Shown here: piece after piece, positions 16,728-25,523 of the stretch
Layout: every line of letters begins with the position of its first letter
Numbering within the stretch: position 1 is the stretch's first letter
From: Micromonospora marina
Lineage (GTDB): Bacteria > Actinomycetota > Actinomycetes > Mycobacteriales > Micromonosporaceae
Length of the DNA stretch: 64,000 nt
Assembly: GCF_900091565.1 (NCBI RefSeq)
Contig: NZ_FMCV01000023.1
Location: 49,102 to 113,101, forward strand
Direction: 5' to 3'
Translations under genes and position numbers: made by a program
The notes under the pieces: generated by a model
Told to the model about the DNA's origin: nothing
Seen by the model: only the letters and a program-made list of their open reading frames with translations
Database searches by the model: none

Positions 16728-17342
16728 TCAGGCGTTGTTGAGGTACTGGGTGACGAACGCGGCGATCGCGTCGGCGATGAGCTGCACGGCGATGGCGGCC
16801 AGCAGCAGGCCGGCGATCCGGGTCAGCACCTCGATGCCGCCGGGACGCAGCACCTTGACGATCCCGCCGGAGAAACGCAGCACCACCCAGACGGTGACCA
16901 TCACCGCGACGATTGCCAGCCCGATGGCGAGGTAGTCGACGGGGCCGCCGGCCTGCTGCACGAACAGCATGGTCGCCACGATGGCGCCCGGCCCGGCCAG
17001 CAGCGGGGTGCCGAGCGGCACCAGCGCGATGTTCGAGGTGACCTGGTTGCTGGGGTCGTCCGCCTTGCCGGTCAGCAGCTCCAGCGCGACCAGGATCAGC
17101 AACAGGCCGCCCGCCGCCTGGAGGGCGGGCAGGTCGACGTGCAGGTACGCCAGGATCGTCTGCCCCGCCACCGCGAAGAGCACGATGACCACGAGCGCCA
17201 GCGCCACGGCCTGCCAGGCGGCCCGGTTCCGGTCGCGCGCGGGCAGCGGCCCGGTCAGCGCGAGGAAGATGGGCATCATGCCGGGCGGGTCGACGATCAC
17301 CAGCAGGGTCACGAAGACCTCGCCGAAGAGCTTGAGATCCAC
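16728..17342 (-). CDS. MarC-family integral membrane protein
   Basis: This 204-aa protein has six membrane helices and contains VIVDPPGMMPIFLALT at its N-terminus and NIALVPLGTPLLAGPGAI in the middle, both diagnostic for MarC/YchE. Despite the historical name, members are not multidrug pumps and their function is unresolved. The start is GTG 17342; upstream GTG codons in frame would add up to 10 residues. It is followed 12 bases on by the nuclease gene. Confidence 0.88.
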   Translation of the reverse strand: MDLKLFGEVFVTLLVIVDPPGMMPIFLALTGPLPARDRNRAAWQAVALALVVIVLFAVAGQTILAYLHVDLPALQAAGGLLLILVALELLTGKADDPSNQVTSNIALVPLGTPLLAGPGAIVATMLFVQQAGGPVDYLAIGLAIVAVMVTVWVVLRFSGGIVKVLRPGGIEVLTRIAGLLLAAIAVQLIADAIAAFVTQYLNNA

Positions 17343-17373
17343 GCCGACACGGTAGCCGTGCCGCCGCGGCACT

Positions 17374-18240
17374 TCAGCTCGAAGCGACAGGGGTCACCCC
17401 GCGGGCCAGCGCGACGATCCGCTCGTACGCCTCGGGCCCTGTGGTGTGCGCGCCGAGCCGGACGGTCTTGTGCGTGCCGTGGAAGTCGGACGAGCCGGTG
17501 ACCAGTAGTCCCAGGTCGGCGGCGAGCCCGCGGACGTGCGCCCGCTCGGCCGGGTCGTGGTCCTCGTGGTCGGCCTCCAGCCCGGCCAGGCCGGCCGTCG
17601 CCAGGTCCGCGATCAGCTCGTCCGGCACGATCCGGCCGCGCCGACTCGCCTTGGGGTGGGCGAAGACGGGCACGCCACCGGCCGCCCGCACCAGCGCCAC
17701 CGCCCGGAACACCTCGATGTCGTCCTTCGGCAGCCGGTACCGCTCGCCGAGCCAGTCCGGACCGAAGGCCTCGGTGGTGGTGGCGACCAGGCCGGCCCGG
17801 ATCAGCGCCTGCGCGATGTGCGGTCGGCCGACGGTGCCGCCGCCCGCGCCGGTCAGGATCTCCGTCCAGCTCACCGGGACGCCGTCGGCCTGGAGCAGCC
17901 GCACGATGCGCTCGCCGCGTTCCTCGCGGGCCCGGCGTACCCGGGCCAGCTCCGCGGCCAGGTGCGGCTCGGCCGGGTCGAACAGGTAGGCGAGCAGGTG
18001 CAGCGGGATCGCCGGCTCGGCGCCGGACCAGCGGCAGGAGATCTCCGCCCCACGGACGAGGGTGAGGCCGGGCGGCAGGGCGGCGACGGCGGGCGACCAG
18101 CCCGCTGTGGTGTCGTGGTCGGTGAGTGCCACCACGTCGAGCCCGGCGTCGGCGGCCGCCCGGACCAGGTCGGCGGGGGCCAGGGTGCCGTCGCTGGCGG
18201 TGGAGTGGGTGTGCAGGTCGATGCGGGCGGGGACGCTCAC
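17374..18240 (-). CDS. PHP-domain phosphoesterase (RNase AM-like)
   Basis: This 288-aa protein carries the four PHP motifs IDLHTHSTASDG, TDHDTT, VFAHP and SSDFHG, which bind a trinuclear metal centre. Length and order match the YciV/RNase AM group that hydrolyses 3',5'-bisphosphonucleotides or trims RNA 5' ends. GTG 18240 follows GGGCGG. It is co-oriented with marC and the nuclease gene and may be co-transcribed. Confidence 0.85.
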   Translation of the reverse strand: MSVPARIDLHTHSTASDGTLAPADLVRAAADAGLDVVALTDHDTTAGWSPAVAALPPGLTLVRGAEISCRWSGAEPAIPLHLLAYLFDPAEPHLAAELARVRRAREERGERIVRLLQADGVPVSWTEILTGAGGGTVGRPHIAQALIRAGLVATTTEAFGPDWLGERYRLPKDDIEVFRAVALVRAAGGVPVFAHPKASRRGRIVPDELIADLATAGLAGLEADHEDHDPAERAHVRGLAADLGLLVTGSSDFHGTHKTVRLGAHTTGPEAYERIVALARGVTPVASS

Positions 18241-18250
18241 CCGCCCGACG

Positions 18251-19522
18251 CTACGCCCCGTCCGGCACCGCGGGGACGTCGGCCACCACCACCGGGTGGT
18301 CCTCCGGCGCCAGCCCTTCGACAGTCGCGGCCGTGGGCCGGTCACCGGCCAGCACCTGCTCGGGCTCGACCCGGACCAACCCGCCGCTCGCGTCCACGTG
18401 CAGCGCCACGCCGCCCCGGGTCCAGGCCACGCCGCCGGCCAGCACCGGGCCGGCCGGGTGGGTGACCGGGCGGGCCGGGTCGCCCAGGTCCACCAGGAGG
18501 GCGGTTCGCGACGTGCCGTTCGCGAGCAGCCACCGCCCGTCGGGGGAGACGGCGCCGAGCCCGTCGGTGGCCAGCTTCAGGCCGCATCCGGTACGCACCG
18601 GGGCGAGGTCGCGGGCCGGGTCGAGCAGGGCCAGGCAGAGCTGCTGGTCCCGGCCCGCGGCGACCAGGCCGACCACCCGACCGTCGGGCCGGGTGCCGTA
18701 GACGGTGCGGACGGCCGGGTTCACCGGACCCGGCTGCCCGCCCAGCGCGCGGTCCCAGACGCTCATCCCGCCGTCGCCGGGCTGCTGGATCAGCACCGTG
18801 TCACCGGCGAAACCGACCGGCACGGCACCCTCCGGCGCGGCGGTCCGGACCGGTGCGATGAGCTGACCGGCGACCACACCGGCGGCGATCACGTCCGTGC
18901 CGTCCCGCCAGGCGACCTGGCGGCCGTCCGGGGAGACCGCCACCGCGTCCGCGGCGGCGAGCATGACCTGCGGCGCGGCGCCACCGACCGGCACCCACCA
19001 GAGGGTACGGCCGGCGACGGTGGCCGCCGAGGTGAGCAGCCAGCCCTCCTGGTCGTGGATCCGCTGCGCCCGTTCGACGCCGCTCACCCCGGGCAGCTGC
19101 CGCCGTTCGCCGCCGCTGGTGTCCAGCCGGTCACCGACGAGCAGGTCGAGTTCGGCGCGGACCGGCCCGGAGCGGGTGACCGAGGACGGGCCGGACGGCG
19201 ACGGGAAGAGGACGGGCGGGTCGCCGAGCACCACTGTGGGCGTGCCGCCGTCGCCGCCGGACGCGCTGATCTGGGCCACCCCGGTCGTGATGAAGACGGT
19301 GGCGACCCCGGCCAGCGCCAGGCCGGTGAGCGTGCGGCGCCGGCCCGTGCGCCGCGCCCGGCGCAGGACAGCCCCGGCCGGGTCGGCGGGCAGCGGACGG
19401 GACGTCGCGACGCGGCGGGTCAGCGTCTCCCGCAGCGCCCGCTCCAGCTCGTCGTCGCTCACGGGAAATGGACGCTCCGGGCTGCCCGTCCGGTTGTCAG
19501 CGTCGTGCGGGGTACCGCTCAT
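18251..19522 (-). CDS. Membrane-anchored partner of the SigE-family sigma factor
   Basis: This 423-aa protein has an N-terminal cytosolic segment of about 75 residues (VSDDELERALRETLTRRVA) and one membrane helix near residues 80-100 (LTGLALAGVATVFITTG). A large extracellular beta-propeller-like region follows, with repeats such as VAVSPDGRQVAWRDG and AVSPDGRWLLANG. The ATG overlaps the sigma-factor stop in an ATGA, so it is the predicted anti-sigma or cognate signalling protein. No zinc HxxxCxxC anti-sigma motif is visible. Confidence 0.75.
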   Translation of the reverse strand: MSGTPHDADNRTGSPERPFPVSDDELERALRETLTRRVATSRPLPADPAGAVLRRARRTGRRRTLTGLALAGVATVFITTGVAQISASGGDGGTPTVVLGDPPVLFPSPSGPSSVTRSGPVRAELDLLVGDRLDTSGGERRQLPGVSGVERAQRIHDQEGWLLTSAATVAGRTLWWVPVGGAAPQVMLAAADAVAVSPDGRQVAWRDGTDVIAAGVVAGQLIAPVRTAAPEGAVPVGFAGDTVLIQQPGDGGMSVWDRALGGQPGPVNPAVRTVYGTRPDGRVVGLVAAGRDQQLCLALLDPARDLAPVRTGCGLKLATDGLGAVSPDGRWLLANGTSRTALLVDLGDPARPVTHPAGPVLAGGVAWTRGGVALHVDASGGLVRVEPEQVLAGDRPTAATVEGLAPEDHPVVVADVPAVPDGA

Positions 19523-20250
19523 CGGCTTTCCGCCGGGATCGGGGCCGCGGGGCGGACCGGAGCCGCCGGTGGGACCGGCCGGGGCACCCGGGCGGCGGGC
19601 CGTCGCGCCGGGGTACGGGCCGGCTCGGCGTCCCGCGCCGGCTCGGCGTCCCCGGCCGGCGGGACGGCCCGGCCGGCCGAGGCGGGACCGGGCGGGGCGG
19701 GCGGGGTCGCGGTGGGCGCGTCGGCCGGTGCGGGCAGGCTCAGGGCCGCCTCGGAGCCGAGCCGGCGGCGTAGCGTGTTCAGCGCCCGGGAGGTCTGGCT
19801 CTTGACCGTGCCCGGGGAGATGTCCAGCAGCGCGGCGGTCTGCGCCTCGGACATGTCCTCGTAGAAGCGCAGCACCAGCACGGCCCGCTGCCGGGCGGGC
19901 AGCGCCTGGAGGTGCCGCCAGAGCGCGTCCCGGTCGAGTTGCTGCTCGATCTCGTCGACACCGGCGCGCTCCGGCAGCACCTCGGTGGGGCGCTCGCCGT
20001 GCCAGCGGCGCCGCCACCAGCTGGTGGACGTGTTGACCATGACCCGGCGGGCGTACGGCTCGATGGCGTCGATCCCGCCGAGCCGCTTCCAGGCGAGGTA
20101 GGTCTTGGTGAGCGCGGTCTGGAGCAGATCCTCGGCCGTGGCCCAGTCACCGGCGAGCAGGTACGCGGTGCGCAGCAGGGCGCCGGACCGGGCCGCGACG
20201 AACTCGCGGAACTCCTCCTCCAGCGGATCTCTGCTCACCACCACACTCAT
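19519..20250 (-). CDS. RNA polymerase sigma factor, SigE family of ECF group
   Basis: The protein is 243 residues from ATG 20250. Region 2 is seen as LLAGDWATAEDLLQTALTKT and region 4 as MSEAQTAALLDISPGTVKSQ, followed by SRALNTLRRRL; this matches the actinobacterial SigE-family (sigma-70, ECF-like). The C-terminal 75 residues are a Pro/Ala/Arg-rich tail absent from typical members. GGGGGGAG immediately precedes the ATG, so initiation at one of the GTG codons 6-12 bases further on is equally likely. Confidence 0.85.
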   Translation of the reverse strand: MSVVVSRDPLEEEFREFVAARSGALLRTAYLLAGDWATAEDLLQTALTKTYLAWKRLGGIDAIEPYARRVMVNTSTSWWRRRWHGERPTEVLPERAGVDEIEQQLDRDALWRHLQALPARQRAVLVLRFYEDMSEAQTAALLDISPGTVKSQTSRALNTLRRRLGSEAALSLPAPADAPTATPPAPPGPASAGRAVPPAGDAEPARDAEPARTPARRPAARVPRPVPPAAPVRPAAPIPAESR

Positions 20251-20343
20251 CTCCCCCCGTCCTGCCTGGCAGGATGCCACGGCCTGCCCGGTCGGGTCGA
20301 TGGCGGAAGGTGCGCAGTCCATCCGATGTTCGGACGAAAAGTT

Positions 20344-21198
20344 TCAGGCTCCGTCGTCGGCCTTGGCCTCGTCGGCTTCCTTGCCCAGCCGCGCCTCGAC
20401 CGCCTGCGGCTCGTACATCTCCTCGACCACGCGCAGGTAGAGCTCGTTCGGGTTGGGCAGGTTCTTGATCACCCGAAGTGCCTGTTCCTGACCGGCGGAC
20501 TCCAGCACGAACGTGCCGTAGTTGAGGGCGCGGCCGGTCGGGCTCTGCTCGTACTTCATGTCGGTGACCCGGGTGAGCGGCATCATCGCGACCTGCCGGG
20601 TGATGATCCCGTTGACCACCATCACCCGCTTGTTGGTCAGGATGAACCGGTCGTACCACCAGTCGGCGACCTTCCAGGCGACCCAGCCCATCACGGCGAA
20701 CCAGAGCAGCACGGCGACGGTGGTCAGCGCGCCGACGTCCCGCCCGGCGAGGAAGCCGGAGAGGTAGCCGAGCACGAACGTGGCCGCCACGCCGACGATG
20801 ATCGGGGTGGTGAGGTGGATCCAGTGCCGCTTCCACTCGCCCCGGTACCGCTCGGTGGGGAAGAGGTAACGCGCCACGAGCGAGCTGGGCTCGTCCTCCA
20901 GCGGCAGCACCCGGCGGGGTGCCATGCCGGAGGCGTCTGACCGCAGCCCGGCCAGCTCGTCCTCGGAGATCGGCTGGTCCGGGAAGCCGTCCGGGTCACG
21001 CGCCCAGGCCCGGCCGGACCGCCCCTCACCGGCGTACGCGCTGCCGTAGCCGGCATCGTCCGCGTCCGCGTACGGACCGGGACCGTACGCACCGGGCGGG
21101 TCGTCCGGATCGATCCGCGGGATCGGCTCGGTGTCCCGCTCCCGGCGTGCCCGGTCGGGGTCGTCCGGGTCGAAGGGCGGACCGGAAGGGCTTCCCAT
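20344..21198 (-). CDS. PH-domain membrane protein
   Basis: The 284-aa protein has a disordered acidic N-terminus of about 95 residues. Two membrane helices follow around residues 130-175 (IIVGVAATFVLGYLSGFLAG). A bacterial PH domain comes next (ILTNKRVMVVNGIITRQVAM, PLTRVTDMKYEQS, GTFVLESAGQEQAL), of the YdbS/bPH2 type. Such proteins are thought to organise at the membrane. The gene begins 6 bases after the stop of the 52-aa gene on the same strand. Confidence 0.85.
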   Translation of the reverse strand: MGSPSGPPFDPDDPDRARRERDTEPIPRIDPDDPPGAYGPGPYADADDAGYGSAYAGEGRSGRAWARDPDGFPDQPISEDELAGLRSDASGMAPRRVLPLEDEPSSLVARYLFPTERYRGEWKRHWIHLTTPIIVGVAATFVLGYLSGFLAGRDVGALTTVAVLLWFAVMGWVAWKVADWWYDRFILTNKRVMVVNGIITRQVAMMPLTRVTDMKYEQSPTGRALNYGTFVLESAGQEQALRVIKNLPNPNELYLRVVEEMYEPQAVEARLGKEADEAKADDGA

Positions 21199-21204
21199 GG
21201 GTGG

Positions 21205-21363
21205 CTAGGCGACGAGGTTGGTGAAGAAGTCGCCGAAGCCCTGTGCGATGTCCATGATGCCGCCGCCGAGGGACTTGAAGACGTCGGCGGCGGAGTTGGG
21301 CCGGTACGCAACAAAGAAGATCAAGAATGCGATGCCGGCCCAGGTGAGGACCTTCTTGACCAT
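21205..21363 (-). CDS. 52-aa single-helix membrane peptide
   Basis: ATG 21363 follows AGGATGG and encodes 52 residues: VKKVLTWAGIAFLIFFVAY, then an amphipathic tail with ADVFKSLGGGIMDIAQGFGD. One N-terminal membrane helix is clear. It is too short for most gene callers, but codon usage, ribosome binding site and the 6-base gap to the PH-domain gene support it as real and co-transcribed. The function is unknown. Confidence 0.75.
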   Translation of the reverse strand: MVKKVLTWAGIAFLIFFVAYRPNSAADVFKSLGGGIMDIAQGFGDFFTNLVA

Positions 21364-21481
21364 AGCGGGCCATCCTCTCGCGCGGCGCCGGGTCCGTTTA
21401 CCGCAGCGGCACCCAGAGTATCAGCATGGTGTCTTACCGTGAATATCTGCGTCCGCTCTCCGACTCGCCGTGACGAGCCGG

Positions 21482-22180
21482 TCAGGCTCGTCCGTGCAAG
21501 TACGGAGACGGTGCGCCGTACACGAGTTCGGGCGGTGTCCACTCGGTGAGGTCGTGCAGCACGACTTCTTCCGCGAGGAGGTGACCCGCACTCGCCGGCC
21601 AGGCTATCGCATGGAGCCACATTCCCCGAGCCTCGCCGGCGTAGGCGCTTCGATCCGTTTCGGAGCGAACGAGCCACAGTGGAGTCGGATGGCCGCCCGC
21701 CCGGATCTTCGCGTGCGGCAGCCGCTCGGGATGACCAGGGCCGGGATCGGTGAGCGCCTCCTCCACCTGTGGACCGGGGTCGGGTCCGGGCAGTCCCGCG
21801 AAACGGGATCCGAGGCCGACGCCGGGTTCCTCGGCGACGAAGATCAGGTCGGCCGGCCCACCGTCCAGGGGGGCTGGTCCGGCGCAGGCGAGCAGCGTGG
21901 CCCGCACGCCCGCGCGGTCGTCGCCCGCCCACGCCACGCCGGTGAGCGTCCACCCCGGCGGGAGCGGCCACGGGCACCACAGCGGCATCCGGAGCCGGTC
22001 GGCCGGGTCCGGATCGGCCGCCACCCGCCCGACCACGCTGGCCATGATCTCGGCGCTGATGTGCTCCGGCACGTGCAGCGGCGCGACCGGGCCGCAGCTG
22101 ACGCACCGGTGCTCGGCGTGCATCAGGTCCGGCTCGCGCACCGGGCCCGCACATCTCGGACAACTCACCGCGACAGTCAC
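21482..22180 (-). CDS. DUF6758-family zinc-ribbon protein
   Basis: This 232-aa protein starts with CPRCAGPVREPDLMHAEHRC and then CVSCG, a four-Cys zinc ribbon at residues 7-29. The rest has the family's Trp-rich blocks, WCPWPLPPGWTLTGVAWAGD and GMWLHAIAWPASAG. It is conserved among actinobacteria next to PHP and MarC genes, but its function is unknown. The start is ATG 22180. Confidence 0.8.
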   Translation of the reverse strand: MTVAVSCPRCAGPVREPDLMHAEHRCVSCGPVAPLHVPEHISAEIMASVVGRVAADPDPADRLRMPLWCPWPLPPGWTLTGVAWAGDDRAGVRATLLACAGPAPLDGGPADLIFVAEEPGVGLGSRFAGLPGPDPGPQVEEALTDPGPGHPERLPHAKIRAGGHPTPLWLVRSETDRSAYAGEARGMWLHAIAWPASAGHLLAEEVVLHDLTEWTPPELVYGAPSPYLHGRA

Positions 22181-22270
22181 ACCCTCACCGTCGCCCCGGA
22201 CTCGCCAGGCGTCAAGCGGGGCGGGCGGACGAGCGTGGGATTTCCGCCCGGTGGTGGACCCACGCAGCGT

Positions 22271-22894
22271 TCAGTCCGGCGGCGGCCCGGCGTACGACCG
22301 GATCCAGGTGTGCATGGCGATGCCGCTGGCCACGCCCGCATTGATGGACCGGGTCGAGCCGTACTGGGCGATGGAGAACAGCGCGTCGCAGGCCGATCGG
22401 GCCACCGCCGACAGCCCCGGCCCCTCCTGCCCGAACAGGAGCACGCAGCGACGCGGCAGCACCGCCGTCTCCATCGGCCGGGAGCCGGGCAGGTTGTCGA
22501 TCCCGACCACCGCCAGCCCTTCGCCGCGCGCCCACGCGACGAACTCCTCGATCGTCGGGTGGTGCCGGACGTGCTGGTAGCGGTCGGTCACCATGGCGCC
22601 GCGCCGGTTCCACCGCCGCCGCCCGACGATGTGCACCTCGGCGGCGAGGAAGGCGTTGGCGTTGCGGACCACGGTGCCGATGTTGAAGTCGTGCTGCCAG
22701 TTCTCGATCGCCACGTGGAAGTCGTGCCGGCGCCGGTCCAGGTCGGCCACCACCGCCTCGCGCCGCCAGTAGCGGTAGCGGTCCACCACGTTGCGCCGGT
22801 CCCCGGCGGCGAGCAGCTCCGGGTCGTAGCGCGGGTCGTCCGGCGGGTCACCGGGCCACGGCCCCACACCCACGTCGAGCTGGTCGTCGGTCAC
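22271..22894 (-). CDS. SpoU/TrmH-family RNA 2'-O-methyltransferase
   Basis: This 207-aa enzyme has the three SPOUT motifs: NIGTVVRNANAF, VLLFGQEGPGLS, and SIAQYGSTRSINAGVASGIA at the knot. GTG 22894 starts the protein with a short acidic extension before the fold. The substrate (tRNA G18 or rRNA) cannot be decided from the sequence. The longer upstream reading frame overlaps the next gene in another frame and is not real. Confidence 0.88.
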   Translation of the reverse strand: MTDDQLDVGVGPWPGDPPDDPRYDPELLAAGDRRNVVDRYRYWRREAVVADLDRRRHDFHVAIENWQHDFNIGTVVRNANAFLAAEVHIVGRRRWNRRGAMVTDRYQHVRHHPTIEEFVAWARGEGLAVVGIDNLPGSRPMETAVLPRRCVLLFGQEGPGLSAVARSACDALFSIAQYGSTRSINAGVASGIAMHTWIRSYAGPPPD

Positions 22895-22929
22895 GGTCTG
22901 CAGAGGGTACGGCCCGGCGGCGTCCCCGG

Positions 22930-23421
22930 TCAGCGCAGGTCGAGCGCGCCGCCCAGCCGGTCGAGGAAACGCGTGTCGGCGGGGCTCGGCACGGTCCGCC
23001 CGGACCGGCACACCCGGGCGGCGACCGACTCCACCCACTGCCGGTACGCCGCCGAGTCGGCCGGATCGGCCCGGCGGCGCAGCACCCGTACCGCGGCCCG
23101 GACGGCGGCCAGCAAATCGACCAGGTCGGTCAGGTGCTCGTCCCGCTCGGTGACGCCGTCGTGGCGGGCGTAGATCGCGGCCACCACGGCGCGGACGAGA
23201 TCGCTGTCGAAGGCCCGGCCGGCGGCCACCGCGTCCAGGCCGGCCAGACCGGCCGCGACCCCCCGCGGCGGGCGCCCGGGGCCGGGCGAGGCGGCGGCGA
23301 CGAGGACGCGGCCCGGCAGGTCGGTCAGCAGGTCCCACTCCGCCACCGAGTAGGCGGCGGTGGCGACCGGTGCGGTGCGGCGACCGGGGGAAGGCGGCTC
23401 TCCGGCTACGGAGTGGCTCAT
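22930..23421 (-). CDS. Conserved hypothetical protein, all-helical
   Basis: This 163-aa protein starts at ATG 23421 after GGAGG. It is rich in Ala, Arg and Val and mostly helical (DLVRAVVAAIYARHDGV), with a long leucine-spaced helix (HLTDLVDLLAAVRAAVRVL) and no membrane segment or recognisable motif. I do not recognise it. It follows the SpoU gene in the same direction. Confidence 0.6.
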   Translation of the reverse strand: MSHSVAGEPPSPGRRTAPVATAAYSVAEWDLLTDLPGRVLVAAASPGPGRPPRGVAAGLAGLDAVAAGRAFDSDLVRAVVAAIYARHDGVTERDEHLTDLVDLLAAVRAAVRVLRRRADPADSAAYRQWVESVAARVCRSGRTVPSPADTRFLDRLGGALDLR

Positions 23422-23515
23422 GGGCACCTCCAGCCCGAGCATATGCCCCCGGACGAGGTCCGGACCCCGTCCCCGCCGAACGGAGAACGAGGCCCGGTGA
23501 CCGGACGGACGCAGG

Positions 23516-24031
23516 TCAGCGCGGCTCGGGGAAGCTGGGACGCTCCGGGTCGACGCCGTCCGGGACGGCGGCGGCCGCGTACTCCCTCTTCGGCACCATG
23601 ACCTTGCGGCGGAACACGCAGACGAGCGTGCCGTCCTGGTTGTAGCCGCGGGTCTCGACCGCCACCACGCCGCGGTCGGGCTTCGACGCCGACTCGCGCT
23701 TGTCCAGCACCGTCGTCTCGCCGTAGATGGTGTCGCCGTGGAAGGTCGGCGCGACGTGCCGCAGCGACTCGATCTCCAGGTTGGCGATCGCCTTGCCGCT
23801 GACGTCCGGTACGGACATACCCAGCAGCAGCGAGTAGATGTAGTTGCCGACCACCACGTTGCGCTTGAACTGCGAGGCGGACTCGGCGTAGTGCGCGTCC
23901 ATGTGCAGCGGGTGGTGGTTCATGGTGAGCAGGCAGAAGAGGTGGTCGTCGTACTCGGTGACCGTCTTGCCCGGCCAGTGCCGGTAGACGGCGCCGACCT
24001 CGAACTCCTCGTAGTAACGGCCGAACTGCAT
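23516..24031 (-). CDS. MaoC-like acyl-CoA hydratase (ethylmalonyl-CoA pathway type)
   Basis: This 171-aa hotdog-fold protein contains NHHPLHMDAHYAESASQF, with the catalytic Asp/His pair, and VVVGNYIYSLLLGMS. The whole sequence closely matches the MaoC protein encoded in Streptomyces ethylmalonyl-CoA gene clusters, where it acts as a mesaconyl-CoA hydratase. ATG 24031 follows GGGGACC. It is separated from its likely partners (the acyl-CoA dehydrogenase at 30 kb and the CitE-like lyase at 34 kb). The substrate is inferred. Confidence 0.78.
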   Translation of the reverse strand: MQFGRYYEEFEVGAVYRHWPGKTVTEYDDHLFCLLTMNHHPLHMDAHYAESASQFKRNVVVGNYIYSLLLGMSVPDVSGKAIANLEIESLRHVAPTFHGDTIYGETTVLDKRESASKPDRGVVAVETRGYNQDGTLVCVFRRKVMVPKREYAAAAVPDGVDPERPSFPEPR

Positions 24032-24073
24032 CCTGGTCCCCTTCACGGGCGGCGATGGAGTTCGGCACAGCAT

Positions 24074-24093
24074 GCCTTATCGCTTGTTAAGGC
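24074..24093. promoter_or_regulatory. Inverted repeat upstream of maoC-like gene
   Basis: GCCTTA at 24074-24079 and TAAGGC at 24088-24093 flank an 8-base centre, 43 bases upstream of the start codon on the minus strand. The TTAACAAGCG core on that strand resembles TetR-family operators of acyl-CoA genes. The regulator is not in the window. Confidence 0.4.
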
Positions 24094-24577
24094 GAGGGGC
24101 GGGGCGCTCAACCGGCGGAAATGTCACACCGGGGGCACCGAGGTCCGGACGCAATGAGCGGCGGGGCCCTCCCCGGCACCCGCCGCCCACGCTCTGATGT
24201 GAAGAATTCTGCCGTACGACCACCCGGCACCGACAGAGACGGAGGTCACATTTACCTTTTCGTAACACTACTCAAAGTAACCGAAATGCGGTCGGTAAGC
24301 GATCTCCGCAGGCCGGATAGGCGCTTGTCAAGCCCGAAGTTACCGAGACGTAGCGGAAACTGGGCGTGATCTCCATGGAAACGCTCCCATCACATCCCGT
24401 CACGCAAGTGCGGCGTGCATTTGCGTTCCGCACGACCGACGCCAACAGATGGTGTTCGATGTGCCCAGGGTCACCGTCCCGGCGCTCAGCGTTTCGTCAC
24501 CCGCGCGACGGGAATTCGGACGGACCGACCCTGGTTCCACCGGACGTACGACAATCCGCGGTGATCGGAGAGAGCAA
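24094..24577. other. 484-base gap before trxA
   Basis: This stretch is clearly richer in A+T than its surroundings, especially 24241-24350, and has no credible gene. Short frames lack ribosome binding sites. It holds a LacI-type half-palindrome (listed separately) and presumably the trxA promoter, but I see no convincing -35/-10 pair. Confidence 0.5.
24376..24389. promoter_or_regulatory. LacI-family-type operator
   Basis: TGGAAACGCTCCCA on the plus strand reads TGGGAGCGTTTCCA on the other. It differs at two of 14 positions from the CebR box TGGGAGCGCTCCCA of streptomycetes. It lies 189 bases before trxA, with no sugar-utilisation gene nearby, so it may be fortuitous. Confidence 0.3.
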
Positions 24578-24940
24578 ATGGCAACGGTTGAGCTGACCAC
24601 GGCCAACTTTGACGAGGTGACCGGCCAGGACGGGATCGTCCTGCTCGACTTCTGGGCGGACTGGTGCGGCCCGTGCAAGCGCTTCGCCCCGGTCTACGAG
24701 CGTTCCTCGGAGAAGCACCCGGACATCGCCTTCGGCAAGGTCGACACCGAGGCGCAGCAGGAGCTGGCGGCGAAGTTCAACATCAGCTCCATCCCGACGA
24801 TCATGGCGATCCGTGACGGCGTGATCGTCTTCGCCCAGCCGGGCGCGTTGCCCGAGTCGGCGCTGGAGAACCTCATCGAGCAGGTCCAGGCGCTGGACAT
24901 GGACGACGTCCGCAAGAAACTGGCCGAGCACAACCACTGA
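24578..24940 (+). CDS. trxA: Thioredoxin
   Basis: This 120-aa protein has the active site WADWCGPCKRF at residues 27-37 and the cis-proline loop SSIPTIMAIRDG. The C-terminal helix is slightly longer than in classical thioredoxins (DDVRKKLAEHNH). ATG 24578 follows CGGAGAGAG. It stands alone with a long upstream region, which suggests its own regulated promoter. It may be one of several thioredoxins in this genome. Confidence 0.92.
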   Translation: MATVELTTANFDEVTGQDGIVLLDFWADWCGPCKRFAPVYERSSEKHPDIAFGKVDTEAQQELAAKFNISSIPTIMAIRDGVIVFAQPGALPESALENLIEQVQALDMDDVRKKLAEHNH

Positions 24941-25082
24941 CGCTCCGCACGCCGCCGGCCGGTGCCTGCCTCGGGCGCCGGCCGGCGGCGTCCTCGCGCC
25001 GCCGAACCGGCGGGACGGACAGTGAGGAATGACCGACTGAGGGACACTTTCGGCCGCTTCGCTCCCGTATCGTCACCATGCG

Positions 25083-25523
25083 ATGGAGACCTTGACCGCC
25101 CGCGGGCGCGCGGTCCGACTGGGCGCCACAGTGATCGGCCTGGCGCTGTTGCTCTACGGCACCGTGCGCGGCACCGACGACGACTTCCCGTTCGGGCCGT
25201 TCCGGATGTACTCCACCTCCGAACCGCCGAACGCGCCCGCACCGGACACCCGCGTCGAAGGCGTCGACCGCACCGGGGCGGTGGTGCCGCTCGGCCAGGA
25301 GGCCACCGGCATCCGCCGGGCCGAGATCGAGGGGCAGCAGGACCGGTACGCCGCCGACCCGAGCCTGCTGCGGGCCGTCGTCGATGCGTACGCCGAACGC
25401 CACCCGGGCGCACCGGAACTGGTGGAGGTCCGGATCGTGGTGCGCTGGTTCGACATCCAGGGCGGCCGTCCGACCGGCGAGTGGACCGACGAGACCGCCG
25501 TACGCTGGGAGACCGGCGGATGA
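25083..25523 (+). CDS. Membrane-anchored hypothetical protein of an HTTM operon
   Basis: This 146-aa protein has an N-terminal membrane helix (LGATVIGLALLLYGTV, residues 13-28) and then DDFPFGPFRMYSTSEPPN. An extracellular domain ends with VRIVVRWFDIQGGRPTGEW. It overlaps the next gene in an ATGA. The first part (PFGPFRMY) occurs in proteins paired with HTTM-domain enzymes. The function is unknown. Confidence 0.65.
   Translation: METLTARGRAVRLGATVIGLALLLYGTVRGTDDDFPFGPFRMYSTSEPPNAPAPDTRVEGVDRTGAVVPLGQEATGIRRAEIEGQQDRYAADPSLLRAVVDAYAERHPGAPELVEVRIVVRWFDIQGGRPTGEWTDETAVRWETGG

Noticed and set aside
18251..20017. Large 588-aa minus-strand reading frame across the sigma-factor gene
   Set aside because: Its first 160 residues are antisense-like low-complexity sequence in a different frame from the sigma factor; the real gene begins at ATG 19522, which overlaps the sigma-factor stop.
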